64,000 bases of DNA, from assembly GCF_048381675.1 (NCBI RefSeq), contig NZ_JBLWIS010000002.1, positions 434,001-498,000 on the forward strand. Reading direction: 5' to 3'. Positions within the stretch are counted from its first letter, which is position 1; every line of letters starts with the position of its first letter. The position numbers and the translations under genes are program-made. Below, in pieces: positions 15,845-25,494 of the stretch. This DNA is from Advenella sp048381675 (GTDB lineage Bacteria > Pseudomonadota > Gammaproteobacteria > Burkholderiales > Burkholderiaceae_B). A model generated the notes under the pieces. It searched no databases and was not told where the DNA came from. It saw only the letters and a list, made by a program, of their open reading frames with translations.

Positions 15845-17797
15845 TTATTCTCCCACAATCACTTTCTCGGCATCGGGAAATACCTGAACCTCATGATTTG
15901 CCCGCAACACGTTGGTAACACCTTTGGCTACTTCAAGGGCAACCCCTGATTCCAGACCCGGTTGCAGGAACTGCGTAAACAACATTTTCATTTCCGGATT
16001 GCCTTCAGAAACTTTTTCAACCTGGGCAATCACGTAACCGTTAGGTGTTGTGGTACCCACAAAAGAAGGCAGCTTGTCGGTTGGTGCAGCCATGATTGTA
16101 TTCAACATTGTTTGGGGCAACTGATTGCTCATCATGCGACTGATGACTGTTTCAGGACCAAAGCCGGTAGAAGTGGCAACACCGTTTTCCTGCAACATTT
16201 TCAACTCTTCCTCACCGGCAAGCTTGGCCTGCTCCAGCGCTTTTTCGTTCTTGAGAATAGCCTCTACCTCGGTTTTGACAGTGTCAAGTGCCGGGATCGT
16301 GGCAGGCACTTCCTGCGCCACACGAACGACCAGCAATTCCGAAGGTGAAATTTCAATAACGCCAGAGTTGAGTTTCTGTTTCAGGACTTCATCAGAGAAA
16401 AGGACTTCACGAACCCGTGGCGACTCGAAGTATTTGGCATCGGCACTGGCTGAAGCGGCATTATCACTAACCTGTTTGTCTGTCAAAAGCTGGTCACGGG
16501 CCACGCCATTAACGGTTTTCAGTTCCAGTTGAAGGCTATCAACAACTCCTTGCAGTGATGAACGGTCGTCGTTTACCTGCTGGGTCAGGCCAGTGGCAAG
16601 TTCAGCAAATTTTTCTGATGCGAGTTGAAGACGAATTTCTTCCAGGACGTCATTCTTGATGGCTGAAAGTGGTTGAACAGCACCTTCGTCAATCTTGACT
16701 ACCTGGATAATATGATAGGAATTACCCACTTTGACGGGATCGGTAACACCGGGTTGCGTCAGGGAAAAAATAGCCTCATCCAGGACGGGAATATCACCCT
16801 TGGCTAACAAGCCCAGGCTACCATCCAGATTTTTGGTACCGACATCATCCGAATATTGTTTTGCCAGCGCAGAAAACTTTGCAGGATCTGCCTTGGCCTG
16901 TGCTGCCACATCCTGCGCTTTTTTCAGGATTTCTGCTTCGGCTGCGGCATCGGCACTTGCGGGAATCATGACTTGAATATGATTGACCTCACGGCGCTCT
17001 TGCTTGGTGTATTTGCCAATATTGGATTTGTAATAGGATTCGATATCGGCCTCGGAAACTTCAGGCACTGATTTTAATGCCGCATCCTGGTTAAGGATAA
17101 TATATTGAACATCCACATAGCGGGGAACTTCAAGTGTCTTGCTGTTTTTCTCGTACCACTGCTTGATATCTTCATCAGTAACCGTGACATCTTGCAGGAA
17201 GGTAGACGCTTCAAATTCTTTCAGGCTAACCGTACGCTCTTGAACCATCGCCAATTGCAACAATTCAAGTGTTTTTCCCGGCACAGAAACAGATTGAGCA
17301 ATAGGCTCAAGCACATGGGCAAAGGCCAGGTTCTGGCGCACATAAGCTTCGTATTCTATGTCCTTGATGCCGTTAGCAGCAAGAAACTCATTGTATTTCT
17401 GGGGAGAATACACCCCGTTTTCATGAAACTGGGGATTGGAGCCAATAGCATTGCGAACCATATTGTCAGTCGCATTGAAGTGACCGTCGATCATTTCCTG
17501 TTGCAGCACCTGGGTGTCGATAAGCTGATTCAGCCAGGCTTGGCGATTGGCTGGTGTATCCACTTTGGATACATCAAAGTTCGCGCCAGACTCCATTCTC
17601 ATTTGATCCAAACGGGCACGCCATGATTGGTTAAACTGCTCTTGGGTAATATTGGTATCTCTGATAGCGGCCAATTTAACATCGTTGGAAACGAAGCTTT
17701 GGTAATCGGCCACGCCAAAAAAAACAAATGACGGGACCACCAAAATAATTAACATTGCCAGTACAATACGTTGGTGTTTTCGGATAAATTCAAACAT
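15845..17797 (-). CDS. ppiD: Periplasmic chaperone/peptidyl-prolyl isomerase PpiD
   Basis: Inner-membrane-anchored periplasmic folding factor that helps emerging outer-membrane and secreted proteins. It has a short cytoplasmic start MFEFIRKHQR, one membrane segment (IVLAMLIILVVPSFVFFGV, about 11-29), a SurA-N-like chaperone region (to about 230), and one parvulin domain at about 265-370 (REVNHIQVMIP, FSALAKQYSDD, GSLGLLAKGDIP, VTDPVKVGNSYHIIQV). A long C-terminal chaperone part follows. 650 residues, typical for PpiD. It is monocistronic and not next to hupB/lon as in enterics. Confidence 0.93.
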   Translation of the reverse strand: MFEFIRKHQRIVLAMLIILVVPSFVFFGVADYQSFVSNDVKLAAIRDTNITQEQFNQSWRARLDQMRMESGANFDVSKVDTPANRQAWLNQLIDTQVLQQEMIDGHFNATDNMVRNAIGSNPQFHENGVYSPQKYNEFLAANGIKDIEYEAYVRQNLAFAHVLEPIAQSVSVPGKTLELLQLAMVQERTVSLKEFEASTFLQDVTVTDEDIKQWYEKNSKTLEVPRYVDVQYIILNQDAALKSVPEVSEADIESYYKSNIGKYTKQERREVNHIQVMIPASADAAAEAEILKKAQDVAAQAKADPAKFSALAKQYSDDVGTKNLDGSLGLLAKGDIPVLDEAIFSLTQPGVTDPVKVGNSYHIIQVVKIDEGAVQPLSAIKNDVLEEIRLQLASEKFAELATGLTQQVNDDRSSLQGVVDSLQLELKTVNGVARDQLLTDKQVSDNAASASADAKYFESPRVREVLFSDEVLKQKLNSGVIEISPSELLVVRVAQEVPATIPALDTVKTEVEAILKNEKALEQAKLAGEEELKMLQENGVATSTGFGPETVISRMMSNQLPQTMLNTIMAAPTDKLPSFVGTTTPNGYVIAQVEKVSEGNPEMKMLFTQFLQPGLESGVALEVAKGVTNVLRANHEVQVFPDAEKVIVGE

Positions 17798-17997
17798 TAA
17801 GCTCTCAACTCAGACTGCGAAAAACAGAATATACATTATAAATGCTGCTGATGGAAAAACGGGTCTCCCATTTTAGTCTTTTTCACTTTTAAAATAGACA
17901 TTTCAGCCATATTTTATGAAAAGTTGCTTTTAAAGCAGCTTATATCTTCCTACAATACGATAATCCCAGTCTTGAAACCCACCTTTGTAAAATTCTC

Positions 17998-18753
17998 ATG
18001 TCAGCCAAAAATACCTTCGAATGGCGCTATCCGCGCCTGATTGCTCACCGTGGCGCTGGCTATCTGGCCCCTGAAAACACCCTGGCCGCCATGCGTTGCG
18101 GCCATGAATACGGTTTTTCCATGGTCGAGTTTGATGTCAAGCTCAGCCAGGACAATGTGCTTGTTCTAATGCACGATGATACGGTAGACCGCACATCAAA
18201 CGGCATTGGTCTTGCCGCCAGCAAAACCTTCAGGGAACTGTCCGAACTGGATTTTGGAGGATGGCATTCCGCCTTCTATACCGGGGAACAAATTCCCACA
18301 TTCCTTTCGGTGGCCCGTTTCACCCAGGAAAACAATATTTTCTGCAATATTGAAATCAAGCCCTGCCCAAACCGTGAAACGGAAACCGGCATCCTGGCAG
18401 CCAAGGCGGCACAGCAATGGTGGCATCACTCCGATCTGGTGCCCCTGATCTCTTCTTTTTCGCTTGAATCATTGGCGGCGGCACAACAAACCGCCCCCGA
18501 GCTGCCTCGCGCCTTCTTAACCGAAGACCTGCCCGATAATTTTAACGAAATTCTTGAAGAGCTCGATTGCGTGGCCATCAATCTGAAACAAAGCCTGCTG
18601 GACCAGGAAAAAATTGAGCGCATTCACCAGGCTGGCTACAAGGTTTGTGCCTGGACAGTCAATGACTACCAACGCGCCAAACAATTATTGCATTGGGGTT
18701 GCGATGCCCTGTTTACCGACGAACTGCTCCGGGTAACCCCCGATTTGGCTTGA
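17998..18753 (+). CDS. ugpQ: Glycerophosphodiester phosphodiesterase
   Basis: Hydrolyses glycerophosphodiesters to glycerol-3-phosphate and an alcohol. It has the GDPD motif IAHRGAGYLAPENT with catalytic His17 and metal-binding Glu26, then VEFDVKLSQDNVLVLMHDDTVDRT (Glu44, Asp46, His59) and IEIKPCP. The end has KVCAWTVND and GCDALFTDE. No signal peptide, so cytoplasmic UgpQ-like rather than periplasmic GlpQ. 251 residues. rlmJ follows on the same strand after 28 bases. Confidence 0.93.
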   Translation: MSAKNTFEWRYPRLIAHRGAGYLAPENTLAAMRCGHEYGFSMVEFDVKLSQDNVLVLMHDDTVDRTSNGIGLAASKTFRELSELDFGGWHSAFYTGEQIPTFLSVARFTQENNIFCNIEIKPCPNRETETGILAAKAAQQWWHHSDLVPLISSFSLESLAAAQQTAPELPRAFLTEDLPDNFNEILEELDCVAINLKQSLLDQEKIERIHQAGYKVCAWTVNDYQRAKQLLHWGCDALFTDELLRVTPDLA

Positions 18754-18781
18754 CAGCCAGTATTAACCACAAGGATATATT

Positions 18782-19639
18782 TTGTTCAGTTACCGCCACG
18801 CCTTTCATGCAGGCAATCATGCTGATGTTTTAAAGCATTCCGTTTTGTTGCATATTTTGCATTACTTCAACAAAAAGGAAACCCCTTACTGGATCATCGA
18901 CACTCACGCGGGCGCCGGTATCTATGACCTTGAAGATGCCTGGGCGGAAAAAACCGCCGAATTCAGGGAAGGTATTGCCCGCATTTGGGACAACACCGAC
19001 CTGCCCGAGGACCTGCAGGTATATATTGACCATATCCGCAACCTGAACGACGGTGAAGATCTGGTTTATTATCCGGGTTCCCCCTGGATCTCCCTTGAAC
19101 TGTTACGCCGCAAAGACCGCCTGCACCTATTTGAACTGCATCCCACCGAGATTGAAGTGCTCAGGGATAACATTGATCAACAAGGCAAGGAAATTGCACG
19201 GCAAGTCACGATTTTTGAAAAAGACGGCTTTTCGGGCCTGAAGTCGCAACTGCCTCCTGTGCCACGAAGAGGCATTGTCCTGATTGACCCTTCCTATGAA
19301 GACAAAATGGATTACCGCCATACCGTAACAGCTATCAAAGACGGGCTGAAACGATTTGCCACCGGTTGCTATGCCGTTTGGTATCCGCTGGTCAATCGCA
19401 AGGAAGTGCATGATATGCTTCGGCAACTTGAAAAACTGCCTGACACCAACTGGGTAAACGCTTCCTTGTCAGTCAAAAAACCGGCTGCCGATGGCTACGG
19501 CCTGCATGGAAGCGGGATGTTTATTATTAATCCGCCTTACACCCTGCATGCGGCACTGGAAAAAAGCCTTCCTTATCTGGCCAAGCACTTGGCCCAGGAC
19601 GATTCAGCCACGTTCAGCCTTACTCGTCAGGGTAACTAA
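18782..19639 (+). CDS. rlmJ: 23S rRNA (adenine2030-N6)-methyltransferase
   Basis: SAM-dependent N6 methylation of A2030 in 23S rRNA. It begins FSYRHAFHAGNHADVLKHSVL, matching the RlmJ N-terminus. The SAM-binding segment is IIDTHAGAGIYDL and the N6-methylase catalytic motif is IDPSYEDK (D/NPPY-like DPSY). GYGLHGSGMFIINPPYTL is at the C-terminus. The only start that fits the family is a TTG at 18782 with AAGGA upstream, so a non-ATG start is likely. The 3' end overlaps the convergent greB by 20 bases. Confidence 0.93.
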   Translation: MFSYRHAFHAGNHADVLKHSVLLHILHYFNKKETPYWIIDTHAGAGIYDLEDAWAEKTAEFREGIARIWDNTDLPEDLQVYIDHIRNLNDGEDLVYYPGSPWISLELLRRKDRLHLFELHPTEIEVLRDNIDQQGKEIARQVTIFEKDGFSGLKSQLPPVPRRGIVLIDPSYEDKMDYRHTVTAIKDGLKRFATGCYAVWYPLVNRKEVHDMLRQLEKLPDTNWVNASLSVKKPAADGYGLHGSGMFIINPPYTLHAALEKSLPYLAKHLAQDDSATFSLTRQGN

Positions 19640-20180
19640 TCTCAAGGATGTCCAGCTCGTCCATGCCTGAAGGCGTACGCAAGCCAATTGTGTCGCCTTC
19701 CCTGGCCTTGATAAGGGCCCGGGCTACCGGGGAAATCCAGCTGATTTTCCCCTGCAGGGGCTCGGCCTCGTCAACCCCAACAATAGTTACCTTGTGCTCC
19801 TCACCGGCTTTGTCAACATATAGTACCGTGGCACCGAAAAACACCTGGTCTTTATTGGGCTGGGTAGAAGGATCGACCACCTCGGCAACCTCCAGCCTTT
19901 TGGTCAAAAAGCGGATACGGCGATCTATCTCGCGCAGTCTTTTCTTGCCGTACAGGTAATCACCGTTTTCCGAGCGGTCACCATTGGCCGCTGCCCAAGA
20001 AACGATTTGCACGACATCAGGCCTCTCTGTATTGACCAGATGCGCCAGCTCCTCACGCAAAGCCGCATAGCCATATTTGGTGATGTAATTTTTAGTGCCT
20101 GCCGGCAAAGCCAATGCCTGGCCGTCAACACCATCATCGTCATCTTCCTGATCGGATTCTTTAACAAAAGCCTTGTTCAT
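19620..20180 (-). CDS. greB: Transcript cleavage factor GreB
   Basis: Binds the secondary channel of RNA polymerase and stimulates cleavage of backtracked RNA. Its N-terminal coiled coil carries the acidic-tip region (NGDRSENGDYLYGKKRLREID), and the C-terminal FKBP-like domain reads VFFGATVLYVD, GKISWISPVARALI and GLRTPSGMDELDILEI. The basic KKRLREIDRRIRFLTKRL stretch is GreB-like. An acidic N-terminal extension (SDQEDDDDGVDG) is present. Last gene of a minus-strand run starting with an alpha/beta hydrolase, 3 bases after the PHP gene. Confidence 0.94.
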   Translation of the reverse strand: MNKAFVKESDQEDDDDGVDGQALALPAGTKNYITKYGYAALREELAHLVNTERPDVVQIVSWAAANGDRSENGDYLYGKKRLREIDRRIRFLTKRLEVAEVVDPSTQPNKDQVFFGATVLYVDKAGEEHKVTIVGVDEAEPLQGKISWISPVARALIKAREGDTIGLRTPSGMDELDILEISYPDE

Positions 20181-20183
20181 GAT

Positions 20184-21032
20184 TTAAATTAACTCCTCCC
20201 AGATGGGTGTAAGCCCGCTGGGCAAAGGGGGAAGCTTGCCAAGATCCATGCTGCTTTCAGAGGGGCTGTGAAAATCGGAACCGCAAGAAGCAAAAAAACC
20301 GTACTGGCGGGCGATATGGGCATACTGGTGATATTGGTCTACGGTATGCGAACCGGTAACCACTTCAATACCCCTGCCTCCCATTAACTTGAAGGTTTTG
20401 TATAAGGTCGTAAATTCACTGCGGGAATACTTATATCTGCCGGGATGGGCAATCACGGCAATCCCGCCCGCCTGGTTGATCCAGCTAATGGCTTCTTCAA
20501 GACTGGCCCACTCACCTGCCACATAACCAGGCTTGTTATCTGCCAGGTATTTGTCAAAAACCTCTTGCATACTCTTGCAATGGCCCGTTTCCACAATATA
20601 TCGGGCAAAGTGTGTACGGCTTAGCAAGTTGGGGTTATCCGCGTATTTCAGGGCTCCCTCATAAGCATTCATGATGCCGAATTGCGCCAGCTTGTCTGAC
20701 ATTTCATGTGCCCGCAACTCACGGTCATCACGAATACGGTTCAGGCCGGCATTCATTGTTTCATTTCCAGGATCGATGCCCAGGCCCACAATATGCAAGG
20801 TTCTTTCTGCCCAGGTAACTGAAATTTCAATACCCGGTATATAAGTCATGCCAAGCTCGCTGGCTGCACGCGCGGCCTCTTCCTGACCACCCACCTCATC
20901 ATGGTCGGTCAGGCTCCAGACATTCACCCCATTACCGGCCGCACGTGCGGCCACTTCAGTGGGGCTTAACACCCCATCTGAAACGGTTGAATGACAATGC
21001 AGGTCTACATTCAATCTGACCAAGCTATCCAT
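20184..21032 (-). CDS. PHP-domain phosphoesterase (RNase AM / YciV-TrpH family)
   Basis: PHP metallo-phosphoesterase, known in E. coli as RNase AM/TrpH, acting on 3',5'-nucleotides and short 5'-ends of RNA. Metal ligands are visible in VDLHCHSTVSDG (two His), SLTDHDEVGG (Asp, His, Asp), GIEISVTW (Glu), VIAHPGRYKYS (His) and CGSDFHSPSE (Asp, His). About 282 residues, as expected. The start MDSLVRLNVDLH is at 21030-21032. It lies between the alpha/beta hydrolase (gap 26) and greB (gap 3) on one strand. Confidence 0.9.
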   Translation of the reverse strand: MDSLVRLNVDLHCHSTVSDGVLSPTEVAARAAGNGVNVWSLTDHDEVGGQEEAARAASELGMTYIPGIEISVTWAERTLHIVGLGIDPGNETMNAGLNRIRDDRELRAHEMSDKLAQFGIMNAYEGALKYADNPNLLSRTHFARYIVETGHCKSMQEVFDKYLADNKPGYVAGEWASLEEAISWINQAGGIAVIAHPGRYKYSRSEFTTLYKTFKLMGGRGIEVVTGSHTVDQYHQYAHIARQYGFFASCGSDFHSPSESSMDLGKLPPLPSGLTPIWEELI

Positions 21033-21058
21033 ACTATTTTCCTACCGGCTAAAATGTT

Positions 21059-21988
21059 TCAAGAAAGCAAAAACTCGCGTACTGTCCGGATTTGTGCCTC
21101 GGGCATAAGTGTAGGCGCATGGCCCACTTCGGGAATTTCCACCATCTGGCTGTTTTTATTCTGTTCCAGCATTAGAGCCACAGATTCACGACTTAACAAA
21201 TCGGAGTTTTCACCCCGCAATATCAAAATGGGGCAATCAATGGCTTTGTATGATCGCCACAGGTAAGCTTCCGCCGCAGCAAGCGCTTCTTCACTTTCCT
21301 GTTCTTTAAATGTCTGGGCTATACGGACATCGTAATGACTTTTCCAGACGTTGTCCTTAAATTTAATCACACTCTTGGTAAATTCAAGCCATTGCGCTTC
21401 GTTTAGCGGACCAAAAGAAGCCGCGTTAGTTTTCATATATGCAACCGCGCTTTCAAGGCTTTCAAACGACAAAGCGGTTCCCACATAAGCACCTATGCGA
21501 CGGATGGATGCCAGTTCTATTTTAGGCCCCACGTCATTCAGAATCATCTTGTTCAGGGCCAGGCCGGTATTACCCGGCATGGCTTCATGACGGGGCTCCT
21601 GGTTGCCAATATAAAGGTCTGCATTACGCACCATCCCGGCAAACACCATGCCAATCAGGCCCCCCATAGAGGTACCAATCCAATCCAGGGTTTTGGCATT
21701 AACGCGTGCCAACAAAGTGAAGATATCGGAAACATACTGCGGTACTGCATACAGAGAAGGATTAGACAAAAAATCAGAGGCTCCCCTGCCTGCGATATCC
21801 GGGCACACCACACGATATTCAGCAGACATGGCACGCGCAATATCATCAAAGTCACGGCCGGTTCGGGTCAAGCCATGTACACACAACAGAACACGGTCAT
21901 TGTCAGGATCCCCCCATTCCCAGTAAGCCATGCGATGCACGCCTGCCTTACTGACGCAATTGACATAATTCAAACGTGGTGATTGCAT
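21059..21988 (-). CDS. Alpha/beta hydrolase, substrate unknown
   Basis: 309-residue alpha/beta hydrolase fold: oxyanion loop VLLCVHGLTRTGRDFD, nucleophile elbow WIGTSMGGLIG (GxSxG), Asp in LILRGENSDLLS and His in EVGHAPTLM. No signal peptide. The ATG at 21986-21988 follows a strong GGAGGAAAG site. It could be an esterase, a C-C bond hydrolase or a haloalkane-type enzyme; nothing here decides. First gene of hydrolase-PHP-greB. Confidence 0.88.
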   Translation of the reverse strand: MQSPRLNYVNCVSKAGVHRMAYWEWGDPDNDRVLLCVHGLTRTGRDFDDIARAMSAEYRVVCPDIAGRGASDFLSNPSLYAVPQYVSDIFTLLARVNAKTLDWIGTSMGGLIGMVFAGMVRNADLYIGNQEPRHEAMPGNTGLALNKMILNDVGPKIELASIRRIGAYVGTALSFESLESAVAYMKTNAASFGPLNEAQWLEFTKSVIKFKDNVWKSHYDVRIAQTFKEQESEEALAAAEAYLWRSYKAIDCPILILRGENSDLLSRESVALMLEQNKNSQMVEIPEVGHAPTLMPEAQIRTVREFLLS

Positions 21989-22039
21989 GACTTTCCTCCA
22001 AAGGATACAGATAATGATTATCAGTAGTATATGCTGAGG

Positions 22040-24511
22040 CTAGCGGGCATGCCAATAGCGTTTTGCTGCCCTGCGCGTGGCAAGCAGGCCAAGCCCCTGG
22101 ATTGAAGAACGAACGGTAACCGCACCATCCCTGTCAGTACGCCAAAAAACACTGCCCGCACCTTCCCAGCGCTGCTGGACTTGCCTGTGCGGATGGCCGT
22201 AACGGTTCAGATAACCGTTCTGGACAATCGCATGATCGGCTTGCAGGGCCTGAACAAACGCTGGCGAAGAAGAGGTGTTGGCCCCATGATGCGACACTAC
22301 CACGATGTTGACCTTTTCAAGCCCAAGCTGAACCAGTTCATTTTCCTGTTCAATATGAATATCACCGGTTAACAAGGCGCTGTGCTCACTGCCCTGCACA
22401 TGCAACACACAACTTTGTCCATTGCCGCTTACATTTGGCAAAGGCAGCTGCCCGCTATTCATGAAAGCAAAACTGACCCCATCAAAGCTAAAGTCCTGTC
22501 CCTGCCCACAAGGCAGATAGGCCAGGTCCCGGTTTCGCAGCTCATATTGGCGGTCCATACGCCTTTCTTCTTCAGCCAAAAACCGGTCAAGCCCGAATGA
22601 AGCATACGCCATGCCAGTATCGATGCCGGCAATCACTTCAGCGAACCCGCCCGCATGATCCACATCGGAATGCGATACGATCAGGGTATCCAGCCGGCTT
22701 ACGCCCATAGATCTGAAATAAGGCAGAATTGTGCGACCACCCGCCTCATTCGCATGGCTGGTTCTGGGACCCGCATCAAACAACACGGCATGCTTTTGCG
22801 TTAACACCACCACTGCCGTTCCCTGCCCTACATCCAAAGCAACCAGGTTCCAGTAACCGGGTAAAGGCCGCTCTGTTTTACCCAAAAAGACCGGCACCAT
22901 GAAACACCAGGCCAGATTCTTATAAGGCAAACCTTTGGCCTGACAAACAATAAAAACTCCCGCCAAGGCAAGCAACAGGCCCCACACAGAGGGAGATGCG
23001 ATATAAACACTGGCCCATGGCAATACGGCAAACCATTGGGTTAAGTCAAGCACCCACTGCAAAATATCATGGGCAAGATTACCCAGCCACTGGACCATCA
23101 ACACTGGCGCGTTTAGCATGGCCAGCAAGGCAAAAATTAATGAAAGCGGCGTAATGACCCAACCAATCAAGGGAATGGCATAGGCATTTACCAACGGTGA
23201 GACCAGCGAAAACTGGCTGAACAGCAAGATGATAAAAGGAGCCAAAGCCAGTGTAATCATTAATTGAAACCTTGCTGCCAAGGCAAAAGCAGACAGCATT
23301 TTATTACCCCTGCCTTGCCCGCCAGCTTTGCCCTGTTGCGCATGATGTCTTCCCAGCCAGATTAAAACCGCCACCGCAGAGAAAGACAGCCAAAACCCGC
23401 TGGACAGCATGGCCCACGGATCCAGCAACAGGACACCCAGACAGGTCAGCAAAAGAATAAAGAAAATAGACATTCGCAACCGAAACAGGATTAACCCATA
23501 ACCAATGGCCAGCATCAGCAATGTTCTTTGCGCAGGTACTCCCCAGCCCGCCAACAAACAATAAACCCAGGCAACCAGCAAGCCAACAAAAGCGGCCAGC
23601 ACATGAATCGAACGATGGTCTGACAACCATTTTCCTTTCAGCTTGATTCTTTTGCAGACCCACAAGACCAGAAAGTTGGCCAAAACAGCCAGCATCGTGA
23701 TATGAGACCCGCTAATGGAAACCAGATGCGTCACCCCCGACAGGTTAAACAGTTTCCAGTCATCCTGGGCAATACCGTTCTGATCACCCATGACCAAAGC
23801 CATCATCACCGGACCATAACGCTTCTCTTTCAAATAAGGCAACATGGCTGAACGCACCTGGTCACGCCCCCTTTCAACGGCAATGGCGAAACTGCTGAAC
23901 GGTTCATTTGCCAACTGCCTGGGCTGGCCTTTTACCACCCCCATGGCCCGTATGTTATTGGCAAAGGCATGGGTTTCAAAATCAAACCCGCCAGGGTTCA
24001 TGGCGCCATGCACGCGTTTAAGCTTTAACGACATTCCCCAAACCTGACCCGGCTTGATGACCGGTAGTTTATCTTTGATATCCTTGGGTTTGCCATAAAT
24101 ACCGGGCCATTTTCCTGCCTGCCAACGGACCTGTATATGTGTTGGAATTCCTTTAATCGAAAAACGGTCCAGCACTTCAGCCTTGAACTGCACATAGTCC
24201 GGCCCGTATAACGCGATTTCGGCAACCCGCAGGACAACCCGGCTTGTTTTGTTTTCGTGAATCACAGCAAGGCTGTCACCCAACCGCAACTGGGCTCGAT
24301 AGGTGGAATAAGCCATGCCCAGCAAGAGGCAAAAGACGCCAATAACTACCGCTTTCAGTACAGGCCATTGCCTTGGCCATAAACACAGCCACGCGGCCAG
24401 CATCAAGCCCACCAGCAAACTAATGATGGTTAATGAAGGCAAGTCTGGCAATAGTTGAACACCTGCAATGCCCAGGCAAGCACCCGCCAGGCAAATCCAG
24501 TAAACCCGCAT
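22040..24511 (-). CDS. comEC: ComEC/Rec2 DNA-uptake channel
   Basis: Inner-membrane channel that passes single-stranded DNA into the cytoplasm during natural transformation. The N-terminus has three or four hydrophobic segments, then a soluble DUF4131-type domain (TSRVVLRVAEIALYGPDYVQ). The ComEC core follows, with GDQNGIAQDDWKLFNLSGVTHLVSISGSH and many membrane helices to about residue 540. The C-terminal metallo-beta-lactamase-like domain has LDVGQGTAVVV, LFDAGPR and SHSDVDHAGGF. 823 residues, full length and without frameshift, so DNA uptake is plausible if pilus genes exist elsewhere. Downstream of tatD. Confidence 0.94.
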   Translation of the reverse strand: MRVYWICLAGACLGIAGVQLLPDLPSLTIISLLVGLMLAAWLCLWPRQWPVLKAVVIGVFCLLLGMAYSTYRAQLRLGDSLAVIHENKTSRVVLRVAEIALYGPDYVQFKAEVLDRFSIKGIPTHIQVRWQAGKWPGIYGKPKDIKDKLPVIKPGQVWGMSLKLKRVHGAMNPGGFDFETHAFANNIRAMGVVKGQPRQLANEPFSSFAIAVERGRDQVRSAMLPYLKEKRYGPVMMALVMGDQNGIAQDDWKLFNLSGVTHLVSISGSHITMLAVLANFLVLWVCKRIKLKGKWLSDHRSIHVLAAFVGLLVAWVYCLLAGWGVPAQRTLLMLAIGYGLILFRLRMSIFFILLLTCLGVLLLDPWAMLSSGFWLSFSAVAVLIWLGRHHAQQGKAGGQGRGNKMLSAFALAARFQLMITLALAPFIILLFSQFSLVSPLVNAYAIPLIGWVITPLSLIFALLAMLNAPVLMVQWLGNLAHDILQWVLDLTQWFAVLPWASVYIASPSVWGLLLALAGVFIVCQAKGLPYKNLAWCFMVPVFLGKTERPLPGYWNLVALDVGQGTAVVVLTQKHAVLFDAGPRTSHANEAGGRTILPYFRSMGVSRLDTLIVSHSDVDHAGGFAEVIAGIDTGMAYASFGLDRFLAEEERRMDRQYELRNRDLAYLPCGQGQDFSFDGVSFAFMNSGQLPLPNVSGNGQSCVLHVQGSEHSALLTGDIHIEQENELVQLGLEKVNIVVVSHHGANTSSSPAFVQALQADHAIVQNGYLNRYGHPHRQVQQRWEGAGSVFWRTDRDGAVTVRSSIQGLGLLATRRAAKRYWHAR

Positions 24512-24570
24512 GACATTCTTTCTGCGCTGAAAAGCAGATTCTAATCAAGCGATCGGGCAAAAAACCGTTT

Positions 24571-25371
24571 TCAGGACAATATCATCCGGGGCAAAACCCG
24601 CTTGGCATTGTTGGCCGTAGCTTGGCTGATAGCCTCAAGGCTTTCCTGCCTTATATCAGCAAGCACCTGAGCTATCCGACGAATTTGGCCAGGGGTGTTG
24701 CGGCGGTTGGGCTCGCTTAGCCAGGCAGGCGGGATATCCGGCGCATCGGTTTCCAGCACCAGATGGGAAAGATCAAGCTCTGCAGCCAGCCGGCGTATTT
24801 GCAAAGAACGGGTGTAGGTCATGGCCCCACCCATTCCCAAGGCAAATCCCAGGTCATTAAATGCCTTGGCCTGCTGGAAACTGCCATTAAAAGCATGGGC
24901 AATACCGCCAGACAAAGAAAACCGGCGCAAATACTTAAGCAGCGTGTCTTGTGATTTACGCACATGCAAAATAACCGGCAAATTGAATTGTTTGGCCAAG
25001 CTCAACTGTGCCGAATAAAAATATTCCTGCCGTTCACGGTAAGCTCCGTTGGCAATTTCGGTAACAAAAAAATCCAGGCCAATCTCGCCAACCCCGACAA
25101 AGCGCGGGTCATCCATTGAACGGGCAATTTCCTGCTCCAGCAAATCCAGATCTTGGTCTTGCGCTTTATGCACATACATGGGATGGATACCCAAGGCATA
25201 AAAGCCACCCTCAATGCGGTGTGCCAGTTGTTTTACCGTAGCAAAGTTGCTTTGCTCCACGGCAGGGATCACGATTATTTTTACCCCTTGCACATGGGCA
25301 TCGGCAATGACCGCATCGCGATCATGATCAAATTCGGCCGCATCCAGGTGGCAGTGTGTATCGATCAACAT
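24571..25371 (-). CDS. tatD: TatD-family metal-dependent hydrolase
   Basis: Amidohydrolase-fold nuclease family (TatD DNases are 3'-5' exonucleases). Metal ligands are LIDTHCHLD (HxH), VGEIGLDF (Glu), VILHVRKS (His), IAHAFNGS (His) and LETDAPD (Asp). 266 residues, typical. It lies between lolD and comEC on the same strand, an arrangement also seen in related betaproteobacteria. Confidence 0.93.
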   Translation of the reverse strand: MLIDTHCHLDAAEFDHDRDAVIADAHVQGVKIIVIPAVEQSNFATVKQLAHRIEGGFYALGIHPMYVHKAQDQDLDLLEQEIARSMDDPRFVGVGEIGLDFFVTEIANGAYRERQEYFYSAQLSLAKQFNLPVILHVRKSQDTLLKYLRRFSLSGGIAHAFNGSFQQAKAFNDLGFALGMGGAMTYTRSLQIRRLAAELDLSHLVLETDAPDIPPAWLSEPNRRNTPGQIRRIAQVLADIRQESLEAISQATANNAKRVLPRMILS

Positions 25372-25494
25372 GGCACAACACCCCTTCTATCAATAAAAGC
25401 CGGTATTTGCATGCTGCCGCGGACACCTAAAGACGCGCTCACTCATATAAGCAAGCCACAGCACCAAACACGATAAAACAGGACAGCAATCAAT

